Source: Zhongshania aliphaticivorans (lineage in GTDB: Bacteria; Pseudomonadota; Gammaproteobacteria; Pseudomonadales; Spongiibacteraceae). From it: 64,000 bases of DNA. Made by a program: the position numbers and the translations under genes. The notes below the pieces were generated by a model that did no database searches, had not been told where the DNA came from, and saw only the letters and a program-made list of their open reading frames with translations. Below are positions 1-10,140 of the stretch, piece after piece (position 1 is the stretch's first letter; each line of letters opens with the position of its first letter). The stretch covers positions 2,139,501-2,203,500 of the forward strand of contig NZ_CP014544.1 in NCBI RefSeq assembly GCF_001586255.1, read 5' to 3'.

Positions 1-383
1 ACTTCGGATTCTTCTTCCCCAATTTTAATCTCTTCCAATACATCAATTTCTGCACTGAAATAATCTTCTTCGGCAGTAACGGCGTTGAGCACAGCTCTGT
101 AGCTGCCCTCAACTAAAACTTTCACGGTGCCGTCAGGAAGCTTCAACAACTGCAAGATATTGGCAACAGTACCAATATCGTAAAGGTCGTCGGTACCTGG
201 CTCATCTAGATCTGGATTGCGCTGTGCAGCAAGCACAATTTCCTTATTGCTTGCCATGGCCAGTTCAAGTGCGCGTATCGACTTATCGCGCCCAACGAAC
301 AGGGGGATCACCATATGGGGGTAAACCACCACATCGCGCAAAGGAAGCAGTGGCAGCTCCTGTATTTCTCGCTTATCGGCCAT
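1..383 (-). CDS. lon: ATP-dependent protease Lon, N-terminal part (cut by window start)
   Basis: The reading frame starts at the ATG at 383 and runs off the left edge, so about 127 N-terminal residues are visible. They begin MADKREIQELPLLPLRDVVV, the typical opening of the Lon N-terminal substrate-binding (LAN) domain, followed by VYPHMVIPLFVGR. The AAA+ and Ser-Lys protease domains lie outside the window. Lon is a cytosolic ATP-dependent protease that removes misfolded and regulatory proteins. The gene lies downstream of clpX on the same strand, and a sigma-32-type promoter sits about 75 bases upstream of its start, so it is probably transcribed on its own and heat-inducible. Confidence 0.95.
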   Translation of the reverse strand, partial: MADKREIQELPLLPLRDVVVYPHMVIPLFVGRDKSIRALELAMASNKEIVLAAQRNPDLDEPGTDDLYDIGTVANILQLLKLPDGTVKVLVEGSYRAVLNAVTAEEDYFSAEIDVLEEIKIGEEESE

Positions 384-459
384 TTAATCGCCTCGCATAA
401 TATTTGTACAATCCGGACACAACGGATATTTCGCCTGTAATACAGACAGCTTAAGCCTA

Positions 460-488
460 AGATGGGGACTTAGCACAGTAAAAACAAG
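460..488 (-). promoter_or_regulatory. sigma-32 (heat-shock) promoter of lon
   Basis: On the minus strand the -35 is CTTGTTT (482-488) and the -10 is CCCCATCT (460-467), separated by 14 bases. The RpoH consensus is CTTGAAA, 13-17 bases, CCCCATnT, so the -10 is perfect and the -35 matches at 5 of 7. It lies between the clpX terminator and the lon start. Confidence 0.75.
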
Positions 489-510
489 ACTTGACTAGCA
501 AAGATTGTGA

Positions 511-549
511 CAAAAAAGAGACCCGCCGCGAAAATAACTCACGCGGCGG
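511..549 (-). terminator. Rho-independent terminator after clpX
   Basis: A GC-rich stem pairs 523-530 with 542-549 (CCGCCGCG and its complement). On the minus strand a short spacer and a run of six T follow (511-518). It ends just after the clpX stop and separates clpX from the lon promoter. Confidence 0.75.
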
Positions 550-563
550 CTTTGGAGCGGGGT

Positions 564-1838
564 TTATTCTTCCGGAGCGACCTTGCGTTGCTCACTGTAA
601 ACCAAGATTGGCGCAGAATCGCCCTTGATTACCGAGCCATCTATGACAACTTTGCTGACGTTTTCCATTGAAGGCAAGTCGTACATAGTATCAAGTAGTA
701 CGGACTCTAAAATCGAACGCAGACCACGAGCACCGGTTTTGCGGGTCATTGCCTTTTCAGCAACTGAGCGCAAGCCGTCTTCCCGGAAATCAACTTCCAC
801 ACCTTCCATATCAAAAAGCTTGGAATACTGTTTGGTCAGCGCATTTTTGGGTTCAGTCAGAATGCTGACCAATGCATCGATATCAAGCTCTTCCAGCGTT
901 GCGATCACTGGCAGACGACCAACAAATTCTGGAATCAAGCCATAGCGCACCAAATCATCCGGTTCAACATCAGCCAGTATTTCACCAACATTGCGAGCTT
1001 CGCTCTTGCTCTTAACCTCTGCACTGAATCCGATACCGCCTTTTTCAGAGCGATCACGGATAACGCGATCTAGGCCAGCAAAGGCGCCACCACAGATGAA
1101 CAGGATATTCGAGGTATCGACCTGCAAAAACTCCTGCTGGGGATGCTTGCGGCCACCCTGCGGCGGCACAGATGCAACAGTGCCCTCGATTAACTTCAGC
1201 AGCGCCTGCTGCACACCCTCACCCGATACATCACGTGTAATTGATGGGTTATCCGACTTCCGCGAGATCTTATCGATTTCATCGATATAAACAATGCCCA
1301 TTTGGGCCTTTTCTACATCGTAATCGCACTTCTGAAGCAGCTTTTGAATGATGTTTTCAACATCTTCACCCACGTAACCGGCTTCGGTTAAGGTGGTTGC
1401 GTCAGCAATAGTAAAAGGCACATCAAGCAGTCGCGCCAAAGTCTCTGCCAACAAGGTCTTGCCGCTACCGGTCGGACCAATCAGCAATATATTACTCTTG
1501 CCCAGCTCGATATCGTCTTTGCCTTTTTCGCCTACACGCAAGCGCTTGTAATGGTTATAGACCGCTACTGCGAGCACCTTTTTTGCACGCACTTGGCCAA
1601 TAACATACTGATCTAACGTATGATTAATTTCTTGCGGCGTTGGTAGCTTGTCGCGACCAGCTTCGCTCGCCGCTTCCTGCACTTCTTCGCGAATAATGTC
1701 GTTACATAGGTCAACACATTCATCACAGATAAAAACAGACGGGCCAGCAATTAACTTGCGGACTTCGTGCTGGCTTTTACCACAGAAGGAACAGTACAGC
1801 AGCTTGCCGTTTTCGTCTGTGCCGTCTTTGCTACTCAT
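564..1838 (-). CDS. clpX: ATP-dependent Clp protease ATP-binding subunit ClpX
   Basis: This is a 424-residue AAA+ unfoldase, the usual ClpX length, which feeds substrates to ClpP. Visible are the N-terminal zinc-binding domain (C16, C19, C38, C41), Walker A GPTGSGKT (121-128), the pore loop GYVG (154-157), Walker B ending DEID (about 185-188), the RKH loop (230-232), the ClpP-docking IGF loop (269-271), the arginine finger in EFVGR (R308) and sensor 2 GARGLR (369-374). All key residues are intact. A good ribosome site (AAGGTGGGAATGA) precedes the ATG. It follows clpP by 119 bases, and that gap holds a candidate sigma-32 promoter and a near-palindrome. Confidence 0.98.
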   Translation of the reverse strand: MSSKDGTDENGKLLYCSFCGKSQHEVRKLIAGPSVFICDECVDLCNDIIREEVQEAASEAGRDKLPTPQEINHTLDQYVIGQVRAKKVLAVAVYNHYKRLRVGEKGKDDIELGKSNILLIGPTGSGKTLLAETLARLLDVPFTIADATTLTEAGYVGEDVENIIQKLLQKCDYDVEKAQMGIVYIDEIDKISRKSDNPSITRDVSGEGVQQALLKLIEGTVASVPPQGGRKHPQQEFLQVDTSNILFICGGAFAGLDRVIRDRSEKGGIGFSAEVKSKSEARNVGEILADVEPDDLVRYGLIPEFVGRLPVIATLEELDIDALVSILTEPKNALTKQYSKLFDMEGVEVDFREDGLRSVAEKAMTRKTGARGLRSILESVLLDTMYDLPSMENVSKVVIDGSVIKGDSAPILVYSEQRKVAPEE

Positions 1839-1886
1839 TCATTCCCACCTTGTTCTATTTGCATGGCGATATCCACCTTAGGGTAA

Positions 1887-1915
1887 AGATGACGCCTTTT
1901 AGCTATTTTTGCAAG
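1887..1915 (-). promoter_or_regulatory. Candidate sigma-32 promoter of clpX
   Basis: The minus strand reads CTTGCAA (1909-1915), 14 bases, then CGTCATCT (1887-1894). This is one mismatch from the RpoH -35 and two from the -10, with the same spacing as the lon promoter. It would start a clpX-only transcript between clpP and clpX. Confidence 0.45.
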
Positions 1916-1936
1916 TTTGCCCACTTAAGTGCAAAC
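1915..1936. repeat. Near-palindrome between clpP and clpX
   Basis: GTTTGC (1915-1920) and GCAAAC (1931-1936) flank a core that contains the palindrome ACTTAAGT. The symmetry is broken only by two extra C bases. It abuts the candidate clpX -35 and could be an operator or an mRNA hairpin. Function is unknown. Confidence 0.4.
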
Positions 1937-1957
1937 CTGCGGCAATGTGTGGTGCGC

Positions 1958-2590
1958 TTATTTGCGGTCAGTCAAAACTTGGTCAACCAAGCCGTAATCG
2001 CAAGACTGCTGGGCGTTCATGAAGTTGTCCCGCTCAGTGTCCTTAGCAATGGTTTCATAGCTTTGGCCAGTGTGCTGAGCCATAAGATGATTCAAGCGTT
2101 CGCGGATAATCAGAATCTCCCGCGCTTGAATATCGATATCCGTTGCCTGCCCCTGAGCACCACCACTGGGCTGGTGAATCATTGTGCGAGCGTTTGGCAG
2201 AATAAAGCGTTTACCTTTTTCGCCACCGCTCAGCAAGAACGCGCCCATACTGGCCGCCTGGCCAATACACATGGTGCTCACATTGGGACGAATAAATTGC
2301 ATGGTGTCATAAATAGACAGGCCTGCCGTTACCGAACCACCTGGCGAATTTATGTATAAATGAATATCTTTATCTGGATTTTCTGATTCCAAGAACAGCA
2401 ACTGAGCCACGATTAGGTTAGCCATATGGTCTTCAACCTGACCAACACAGAAAATCACTCGCTCTTTAAGAAGACGCGAATAAATATCATAGGAGCGCTC
2501 GCCCCGCGCCGTCTGTTCGACGACCATAGGCACCAAGCCTAGATTAGTAATAGAATTATTGTTGATACCGTCAATCGAGTTGCGCGACAT
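1958..2590 (-). CDS. clpP: ATP-dependent Clp protease proteolytic subunit ClpP
   Basis: This serine peptidase forms the 14-mer proteolytic chamber used by ClpX and ClpA. From the ATG at 2590 it has 210 residues, with catalytic Ser114 ([11 protein letters not shown]), His139 (MIHQPSGG) and Asp188 (DTERD), matching the E. coli triad. An in-frame GTG nine bases upstream (2599) is possible, but GGAAGAG lies too close to it, so the ATG is preferred. The gene sits between tig and clpX on the same strand, the classic tig-clpP-clpX-lon order, with a strong terminator between tig and clpP. Confidence 0.97.
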   Translation of the reverse strand: MSRNSIDGINNNSITNLGLVPMVVEQTARGERSYDIYSRLLKERVIFCVGQVEDHMANLIVAQLLFLESENPDKDIHLYINSPGGSVTAGLSIYDTMQFIRPNVSTMCIGQAASMGAFLLSGGEKGKRFILPNARTMIHQPSGGAQGQATDIDIQAREILIIRERLNHLMAQHTGQSYETIAKDTERDNFMNAQQSCDYGLVDQVLTDRK

Positions 2591-2642
2591 AGTAAACACT
2601 CTTCCGTATCGTTAATGGGTAAGCGGATTTTTCACCTACCAG

Positions 2643-2684
2643 AAAAAAAACAAGCGACGGAACCCTAAGGCTCAGTCGCTTGTT
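2643..2684 (-). terminator. Rho-independent terminator after tig
   Basis: AACAAGCGAC (2649-2658) is perfectly complementary to 2675-2684. On the minus strand it is followed by eight T. It lies just past the tig stop and makes tig a separate unit from clpP. Confidence 0.88.
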
Positions 2685-2711
2685 CGCAGATAAGCAGAGC
2701 AATCTAGCAAA

Positions 2712-4040
2712 TTAAGACGCGTCTGCCTCTTCCGCCGGTGGCGACATAACTTCTTCGTAGCTTAAAGTTTCTTCGCTAACCTTCGATTTTTCAAGCAATT
2801 TCTCAACAACTTCCTCTTCAATGACCATACCTTCGATCTGCTGAAGCTGCTGGGGGTTACCCATGTAGTGATTGATAATCTCGTCTTTATCTTCGAAGCT
2901 AGCCGCCATCTCTTCAAGAGCAGCGCGAACCTTGTCTGCGTCGGCTTTAATACCTTCTGCGCTAATTAGCTCATTGAGTACCAAGCCTAATTTAACACGA
3001 CGCTCCGCGTTATCACGGAAAAGCTCGTCGGGAAGGATGTCTGCTGCATTAAGCTTTTCAGCCATTGCGCCAAACTGCTGCATTTGCTGTCCGCGCAAAG
3101 CCTCAATCTCTTGACTAACAAGCGCTTTAGGCACCTGCAAATCAGAATGCACCTTTAGCACACCTTCCATGACTTGGTTCTTAATGCGGGACTTAGTCGC
3201 ATTTTTCAACTCCCGAGCCATATTTTTTTCTACTTCAGCGCGAAAAGCGTCTAAACCGCCCTCTTTCACACCAAAAGCCTCAAACAATTCTTCATTGAGT
3301 TCAGGCAATTCTTTGGCGCTAACAGAGTTCAAGGTAATCTTAAACTCAACCGCAGCGCCCTTAAGGTCTTCGCTGTGGTAGTCCTCAGGAAAAGACACGG
3401 CAATAACCTTTTCTTCTCCGGCTGCCATCCCCTCGATTCCCGCTTCAAAGCCAGGAATCATACGGCCAGAACCGAGCTCTAGATCAGAACCTTCAGCCTT
3501 ACCACCTTCAAACTCTACACCATCTTTAGTGCCAAGGTAGTCGATATTAACTTTGTCGCCATCGGCTGCGGTGCGCTCAACAACACTCCAATCAGCACGC
3601 TGAGAGCGCAGATTTTCGATCATCTTATCGACATCAGCGGCAGTGATTTCGGCAACCGGCTTTTTCACCACAATCGAGCTGTAATCTTTGGCTTCGATTT
3701 CTGGGAATACTTCGAAAGTGGCAACAAACTCAATGTCTTTACCGGCTTCCAAGCTTTTTGGCTCGATTTCTGGGCGACCAGCAGGCTTTAGCTCTTGCTG
3801 CTGAATGGCTTCGTAGAAGCACTCATTCATTACTTCGCCGAGTACTTCCATGCGTACCGACTGGCCGAAACGCTGGCGAACCACGCTCATCGGCACTTTA
3901 CCGGGACGGAAGCCATCAAGCTTTACGGTTTTTGCAGCTTTTTGCAGACGGCTATCAACTGCGCCATCTACACGGGCGGCAGGAACACCTACAATCAGAC
4001 GGCGTTCTAGGCCAGAAGTCGTTTCAACGGAAACTTGCAT
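2712..4040 (-). CDS. tig: Trigger factor (ribosome-bound chaperone and prolyl isomerase)
   Basis: This 442-residue protein binds the ribosome exit tunnel at L23 and shields nascent chains. The N-terminal ribosome-binding domain has the signature GFRPGKVP (43-50). The FKBP-type isomerase domain spans roughly 160-245 (GDKVNIDYLG, MIPGFEAGIEGM). A helical C-terminal chaperone domain follows. Length is slightly above the usual 432 or so, with an acidic tail. The ATG at 4040 follows a weak AGGAT-like site. The tRNA-Leu gene lies 80 bases upstream on the same strand. Confidence 0.97.
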   Translation of the reverse strand: MQVSVETTSGLERRLIVGVPAARVDGAVDSRLQKAAKTVKLDGFRPGKVPMSVVRQRFGQSVRMEVLGEVMNECFYEAIQQQELKPAGRPEIEPKSLEAGKDIEFVATFEVFPEIEAKDYSSIVVKKPVAEITAADVDKMIENLRSQRADWSVVERTAADGDKVNIDYLGTKDGVEFEGGKAEGSDLELGSGRMIPGFEAGIEGMAAGEEKVIAVSFPEDYHSEDLKGAAVEFKITLNSVSAKELPELNEELFEAFGVKEGGLDAFRAEVEKNMARELKNATKSRIKNQVMEGVLKVHSDLQVPKALVSQEIEALRGQQMQQFGAMAEKLNAADILPDELFRDNAERRVKLGLVLNELISAEGIKADADKVRAALEEMAASFEDKDEIINHYMGNPQQLQQIEGMVIEEEVVEKLLEKSKVSEETLSYEEVMSPPAEEADAS

Positions 4041-4072
4041 CGATGATCCTCAAAACAGGTCTTATAAGCACA

Positions 4073-4102
4073 AATGGCCACTTCGGCATCGAAGCGGCCA
4101 TT
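4073..4102 (-). terminator. Strong hairpin between tRNA-Leu and tig
   Basis: AATGGCC and CTTCG arms (4073-4085) pair with 4090-4102 around a four-base GCAT loop, with one G-T pair. Only a weak T-rich tail (TTTGTG) follows on the minus strand. It may end the tRNA transcript or allow partial read-through into tig. Confidence 0.5.
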
Positions 4103-4120
4103 CATAAGAATTCTTTGAAA

Positions 4121-4205
4121 TGGTGCGGATGGAGAGACTCGAACTCTCACGCCTTGCGGCACCAGAACCTAAATCTGGCGTGTATACCAATTTCACCACA
4201 TCCGC
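4121..4205 (-). tRNA. tRNA-Leu (anticodon TAG)
   Basis: An 85-base minus-strand cloverleaf with acceptor GCGGATG/CATCCGC, an encoded CCA end (4121-4123), a long variable arm (TGCCGCAAGGCG) typical of leucine tRNA, a T loop with TTCGAGT, and anticodon stem CCAGA/TCTGG holding TTTAGGT, so the anticodon is TAG. Confidence 0.97.
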
Positions 4206-4286
4206 ACACCCGTAAACCGACTTAAGGTATTGAATTATCTCGGTTTACAAACAAAATCGCAGGACCTCAGTCCCGCGAGGAACGAG

Positions 4287-4315
4287 ATTGTGCCACAGCC
4301 CATGACCGCGATCAA
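4287..4315 (-). promoter_or_regulatory. Promoter of tRNA-Leu
   Basis: TTGATC (4310-4315), 17 bases, CACAAT (4287-4292) on the minus strand, about 80 bases upstream of the tRNA. It gives 4 of 6 matches in each sigma-70 box. Confidence 0.5.
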
Positions 4316-4339
4316 GCGAAGCTGCGACACAATTTCAGA

Positions 4340-4379
4340 CGTATTCTTAATTAATGACAATTTCACTGCTAAGAATACG
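4340..4379. repeat. Perfect 10-bp inverted repeat after fadA
   Basis: CGTATTCTTA (4340-4349) and TAAGAATACG (4370-4379) are exact complements with a 20-base spacer, 12 bases past the fadA stop. No T run follows on either strand, so it looks more like an mRNA-stabilising stem or a protein site than a standard terminator. Confidence 0.55.
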
Positions 4380-4391
4380 CCAAAGGAGCAC

Positions 4392-5585
<1,194 letters not shown>

Positions 5586-7733
5586 TTATTTAAAGAAAGT
5601 TTCGCCATTCGCCGCCATCGCCCGCAGGCTGGCAGTAGGCTGGTACAAGGGCCCGAGATCTGCATAGCGGTCAGCCATTTCGCAGAATGCTTTAGCACCC
5701 ATCTGATCGATATAGCGCAACGCGCCACCGCGGAATACAGGGAAGCCAATACCCATAACCAAGCCCATATCGGCGTCAGCTGGGTCACGCAAGATACCTT
5801 CATCAATGCAGCGCACGGTTTCGATACACATCGGTATCATCATCCGCGCCTGAATGTCGTCATCGCTCAGCTCAACACTGGCTTGCTTGGCTTTAGCTGC
5901 CATTTCCAGGGCAGTGTCGTCTTCACACTTCTTGGGCTTGCCCTTCTTGTCTTCTTCGTAGCGATAGAAGCCAATGCCGTTTTTCTGACCGTAACGCTTG
6001 GCCTCAAACATCATCTGCGAAATACCGGTAAAGTCGTGACGCATCCGATCTGGGAAACCGTCAGCCATGACTTCAGCGGCGTGGTAGCCGGTATCAATAC
6101 CCACAACGTCCATCAAATAAGCTGGACCCATTGGCATACCGAAGCCTTCCATCACCTTGTCGACTTTGCGGAAATCGGCGCCATCGCGAATCAGCATGTC
6201 GAAGCCAGCAAAATAAGGAAACAGTACGCGGTTTACATAAAAGCCCGGGCAATCGTTAACGACAATTGGGGTTTTACCCATTTGGAGTGCGTACTTAACA
6301 ACCTTAGCAACAGTCGACTCGCTGGTTTTTTCACCGCGAATAACCTCAACCAAAGGCATTGCATGCACTGGATTAAAGAAGTGCATACCACAGAAATTCT
6401 CTGGTCTTTCAAGAGCTTCCGCGAGATGTGTAATGGAAATTGTAGATGTATTCGACGCTAAAACCGCATCTTTACGGATATGTTTTTCGGTCTCAGCAAG
6501 TACTGCGCGCTTCACTTTTGGGTTTTCAACAACGGCCTCGACGATAACGTCTGCCTTGTCGAAACCGTCATAGCTCAATGATGGGCGAATGCTGTTCAAT
6601 ACCGCAGACATTTTGTCAGCGGTCATACGGCCGCGAGACACACGCTTGGCCAGCAATTTGCCCGCCTCCTTCATGCCCAGCTCAATACCCGCTTCGGCAA
6701 TATCCTTCATCAAGATTGGTGTGCCCTTATAAGCGGACTGATAGGCAATACCGCCGCCCATTATGCCCGCACCCAGCACGGCTGCTTGCTTAACATCGCC
6801 ACCGGCTTTGGCAAAACCACGCGCAGCTTTGCTCACTGCCTGCTCGCTTAAGAACAAACCAACCAGCGCTGCAGATTGTGGCGTGCGTACTAACTTAATA
6901 AAGTGATCTATCTCAACTTCAATCGCTTCTGCGCGGTTGAGACCGGCATTGCGTTCCATTGACTTAGCGGCAGTCAGGGGAGCAGGCATATGGCGACCAG
7001 CTTGCTGAGCAACCATTGCTTTACCAGTGGTAAAGGACATCATTCGCTCAATGTCATTCAACTTAACCGGCGTGGTTTTCTCTACGCGGCGCGCTTTATA
7101 GTCAAACTCACCGGCAATAGTACTTTTCAGTAAGTCTAGAGAAGCCTCTTTTAATAACTCAGGTGCGACAACGGCATCGACACCGCCATCTTTTAAAGCG
7201 GCATCTGGCTTCTGTTGGTTGCCAGTGGCTACCCACAACATCGCGTTATCGCAGCCGATGACGCGCGGCAAACGCACTGTGCCACCAAAACCAGGGTTAA
7301 TCCCTAATTTTACTTCTGGCAAGCCAACAATGGCTGCCGTTGACATAACCCGGTAATCACAGGCCAAGCACATTTCAAAACCGCCACCCAAGGCAACGCC
7401 GTTAATCGCGACAACCGTTGGTACTGGCAAATCTTCAAATGCGTTGAAGACATCATTGGCTTGCTGAGCCCAGCCGCGTAACTCGGCGTCTGGCAGCTTG
7501 AACAGCTCCGTAAATTCGGTAATATCTGCACCAACAATAAATACCGACTTTCCGCTGGTAACCAAAACCCCTTTGAGGCCCGCTTCCTCCGCAAGGGCCG
7601 TGGTGGCTTCACCCAGCTCCTGAAGCGTTACACGGTTAAATTTATTTACTGAATCGCCTTCAAGGTCGAAACAGAGCTCTGCAATCCCATCTTCTAGGTA
7701 TTTTGCAGTTAACGCCTTGCCTTGATAAATCAT
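5586..7733 (-). CDS. fadB: Fatty acid oxidation complex alpha subunit FadB
   Basis: This 715-residue multifunctional enzyme joins an N-terminal enoyl-CoA hydratase/isomerase to a C-terminal 3-hydroxyacyl-CoA dehydrogenase. The hydratase glutamates are E120 (GGGFE) and E140 (LPEVKLG). The NAD site is GAGIMGGG (321-328), and the dehydrogenase histidine is H451 in [13 protein letters not shown]. The length equals the E. coli enzyme. It is the first gene of fadBA. The 119-base upstream gap contains an ATGTTT/AAACAT inverted repeat that may be an operator. Confidence 0.97.
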   Translation of the reverse strand: MIYQGKALTAKYLEDGIAELCFDLEGDSVNKFNRVTLQELGEATTALAEEAGLKGVLVTSGKSVFIVGADITEFTELFKLPDAELRGWAQQANDVFNAFEDLPVPTVVAINGVALGGGFEMCLACDYRVMSTAAIVGLPEVKLGINPGFGGTVRLPRVIGCDNAMLWVATGNQQKPDAALKDGGVDAVVAPELLKEASLDLLKSTIAGEFDYKARRVEKTTPVKLNDIERMMSFTTGKAMVAQQAGRHMPAPLTAAKSMERNAGLNRAEAIEVEIDHFIKLVRTPQSAALVGLFLSEQAVSKAARGFAKAGGDVKQAAVLGAGIMGGGIAYQSAYKGTPILMKDIAEAGIELGMKEAGKLLAKRVSRGRMTADKMSAVLNSIRPSLSYDGFDKADVIVEAVVENPKVKRAVLAETEKHIRKDAVLASNTSTISITHLAEALERPENFCGMHFFNPVHAMPLVEVIRGEKTSESTVAKVVKYALQMGKTPIVVNDCPGFYVNRVLFPYFAGFDMLIRDGADFRKVDKVMEGFGMPMGPAYLMDVVGIDTGYHAAEVMADGFPDRMRHDFTGISQMMFEAKRYGQKNGIGFYRYEEDKKGKPKKCEDDTALEMAAKAKQASVELSDDDIQARMMIPMCIETVRCIDEGILRDPADADMGLVMGIGFPVFRGGALRYIDQMGAKAFCEMADRYADLGPLYQPTASLRAMAANGETFFK

Positions 7734-7782
7734 CGTTGTTCCTCAAATTGAGTTTGTGGCGACGGCATTTACCGTACGCCCC

Positions 7783-7801
7783 ATGTTTTCCATGTAAACA
7801 T
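7783..7801. promoter_or_regulatory. Candidate operator in the fadB upstream region
   Basis: The minus strand reads ATGTTTACATGGAAAACAT, perfect 6-bp arms (ATGTTT, AAACAT) around 7 bases, with one further symmetric C/G pair. It ends 50 bases before the fadB ATG. The size and position suit a TetR-type fatty-acid regulator, but it is not the PsrA motif as I know it. Confidence 0.4.
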
Positions 7802-7852
7802 CGCGCGCTAAAACTACCTTATTACCAAAACCTTGGCAAGCTAAGCCGCTAT

Positions 7853-8914
7853 TTAATCGGTTAAACACGCCGGATCAAATCGATAGCCCTCACCTAACCA
7901 ATCACAAACTTCCTCAGCTACAGGGTGCCGCACAGCTGCGTACTCTGCAATATAGCGCTGTTTTGCATTTTCGCTGAGGCCATCTAGGCCCTGCCGCTGA
8001 AATATCGTCATATCTCGTTTCAGCAATGACGCCAATACTGCGGGTAACGGGCTAAGCACGGAATCTAACAATTGCTCAGAATCATAGCCTGCCCTGCCAG
8101 TATAGACGGCTGCCAGCGTTGGCAAGACTAGGCCCGACAAATGAAATTGATTCATTGGATTAACCATATGACCGGCGCACCATGCCGACAACTGCCAAGG
8201 TCGCCCAGTAAAGGGAGCCAAATGCAGAAAACGACTGGTTTTACGCCCGTCATTAACTGGGTAGTTGTCCCAAAGCAGGGGTTTTCGCCCGAGCAATGCT
8301 GTGGCTCGTGCCATATCCTCTTCGGAATACGCCTCGCTAATAACGCGATTCCCAGTCCACAGCAAATCGATATCGGGAGCTAAGCCAGCATCCAAATCCG
8401 CAAAGTAATTATCGGGGCAGCGACCAAACAACTCCTCAAGAATTGGATCAAAACTATAGTAGCTCGGACAAACCGCGAGCTTTACCTGGGGAAGCTGGGC
8501 GCGAATATCATTGACCACCGCCAGCTGGTTTTCAGCAAGTTGCGGATTTCCGGCGGGTAAATCGTCAAATAACACCCACAAAATATCGGGCTTTAGCTCA
8601 GCGATTGCAGCAATTTTACGCGCTAGTTTGATTTTGTCTGTCGGCGTGTAATTGGCTTGAAGGCCCGCAGGCGAAAGGCCTAGCCCCCACGAAATTCCCG
8701 AGCGACGACAGTGTTCGCCCAGTATTAATAAATTATCACGATGACTTGCGCTAAAATCCTGTGGCCATTCACTGCGTAGACTAACATCGGCCTTCGGCGC
8801 GTAAATGTAGCTACCATAACCCCATTGACGCAGCAGTCCCGGCAGTGAAAAACGCTGCGCCCACGTCCATTGGCGACCGTAGAAGCCTTCAATAAGTCCG
8901 GGCGCAAATGCCAT
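7853..8914 (-). CDS. GH84-like beta-N-acetylglucosaminidase domain protein
   Basis: A 353-residue single-domain protein resembling the NAGidase/hyaluronidase (GH84, O-GlcNAcase) catalytic barrel. It opens with GLIEGFYGRQW (6-16), the family signature, followed by YIYAPKAD (37-43) and the paired aspartates D117-D118 in LFDDLPAG, expected to act in substrate-assisted hydrolysis. The usual YAPKDD is YAPKAD here, so one conserved Asp is replaced. No signal peptide is apparent, so it is predicted cytosolic. It lies 11 bases after gcvT and is probably co-transcribed. The native substrate cannot be read from the sequence. Confidence 0.8.
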   Translation of the reverse strand: MAFAPGLIEGFYGRQWTWAQRFSLPGLLRQWGYGSYIYAPKADVSLRSEWPQDFSASHRDNLLILGEHCRRSGISWGLGLSPAGLQANYTPTDKIKLARKIAAIAELKPDILWVLFDDLPAGNPQLAENQLAVVNDIRAQLPQVKLAVCPSYYSFDPILEELFGRCPDNYFADLDAGLAPDIDLLWTGNRVISEAYSEEDMARATALLGRKPLLWDNYPVNDGRKTSRFLHLAPFTGRPWQLSAWCAGHMVNPMNQFHLSGLVLPTLAAVYTGRAGYDSEQLLDSVLSPLPAVLASLLKRDMTIFQRQGLDGLSENAKQRYIAEYAAVRHPVAEEVCDWLGEGYRFDPACLTD

Positions 8915-8925
8915 ATTAATATCCT

Positions 8926-10044
8926 TTAACCGCGATAATAACGCTGCTCAACAAAAGGGCTTTTACGTAGCGTTAGTGGCAATAATTTACCTCGAACACT
9001 GGCGTAGAGCGCCTCACCCTGACTGAGTGCTTTTGTTGCGACGTAGGCCATCACTATAGGGCGCCCGATACTCGGACCGAAACCGCCGCTACTGACTCGC
9101 CCAAGCACACTGCCCTCAGCATTGACGATCTCAACACCCTCGCGCACTGGCGCTCGCCCTTCAACGTCGAGCAAGACCCGCTTTTCTGCGGTGCCTTCAG
9201 CTAATTGTTTGGCGATAACAGCTGCGCCGGGATAATTTCCGGCCCGCGCCTCACCGGGACGCCGCACCTTGGAGATCGCCCACAGCAAATTGGCGGAGAC
9301 GGGCGAAATACTCTCATCCATGTCATGACCATAAAGGCATAGGCCCGCTTCTAGACGCAGCGAGTCTCTGGCACCGAGGCCAATAAACTCCACTTCGTCT
9401 TCGGCCAATAAAAGGCGCGCTAACTTTTCTGCGTCAGCGGCAGCAACGGATATCTCAAAACCATCTTCGCCGGTGTAACCGGAGCAACTCAGCCAGCAAT
9501 CAATGCCAGCAACTTGACAGGACAGCGTATCCATAAACACCATATTGGCAGCCGCTGGCGCCAAACGTGCCATCACCTGCCGCGCGGCTGGCCCCTGCAA
9601 TGCCAGCAAGCCCTGATCCACCAGCATTTCCATGCTGATGGATTCCGGTAAATTCTGCCGCAGCCACGCATAATCTTGGTCTTTACAGGCGGCATTCACC
9701 ACTAACATAAAACTGTCGCCGCAGTTGGCGAACATAAGATCATCGCGAATGCCGCCCTGCTCATTTGTTAACAAGCCATAGCGCTGGCGATCAAGTGGCA
9801 AACCCAACACATCTTGCGGCATCAAGGCTTCCAGCGCTTGCGCAATATTTTCTCCGCGCAAGCGAATCTGCCCCATATGCGACACATCAAATAAGCCCGC
9901 CGCATTACGCACTTGCAAATGCTCTTTCATTACACCCATGGGGTACTGCACCGGCATATCATACCCTGCAAACGGCACCATTTTTGCGCCAAGCTCGCGG
10001 TGTAATGCATTTAGGGCAGTGGTTTTTAATACTTCAACGGTCAT
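8926..10044 (-). CDS. gcvT: Glycine cleavage system aminomethyltransferase GcvT
   Basis: GcvT (T protein) transfers the methylene group from aminomethyl-H-protein to tetrahydrofolate, releasing ammonia. The 372 residues fit the family. Recognisable stretches are [40 protein letters not shown] and [15 protein letters not shown]. It has a good ribosome site (CGGAGATGTAA). gcvH and gcvP are not adjacent. The 96-base upstream gap is too short for a tandem glycine riboswitch and I see none. Confidence 0.94.
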   Translation of the reverse strand: MTVEVLKTTALNALHRELGAKMVPFAGYDMPVQYPMGVMKEHLQVRNAAGLFDVSHMGQIRLRGENIAQALEALMPQDVLGLPLDRQRYGLLTNEQGGIRDDLMFANCGDSFMLVVNAACKDQDYAWLRQNLPESISMEMLVDQGLLALQGPAARQVMARLAPAAANMVFMDTLSCQVAGIDCWLSCSGYTGEDGFEISVAAADAEKLARLLLAEDEVEFIGLGARDSLRLEAGLCLYGHDMDESISPVSANLLWAISKVRRPGEARAGNYPGAAVIAKQLAEGTAEKRVLLDVEGRAPVREGVEIVNAEGSVLGRVSSGGFGPSIGRPIVMAYVATKALSQGEALYASVRGKLLPLTLRKSPFVEQRYYRG

Positions 10045-10140
10045 TTACATCTCCGAAAGGATTTGCGACTGATAGGCTAGGCAATGGCCAACAGAACACA
10101 AATTCGCTAAATTCACTTATCAACGTCGGGGGCGGGACTA

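Noticed and set aside
1850-2359. 169-codon plus-strand frame over clpP
   Set aside because: Antisense to clpP and no start signal; not a real gene.
2600-2642. Possible sigma-32 promoter of clpP (GTGAAA with CCCATTA)
   Set aside because: Spacing is about 10 bases and the -35 is weak, unlike the lon and htpG sites.
5883-6461. 192-codon plus-strand frame inside fadB
   Set aside because: Antisense shadow of a highly conserved gene with all catalytic residues in place.
10045-10140. Possible glycine riboswitch before gcvT
   Set aside because: Only 96 bases are available and no tandem aptamer pattern is visible.
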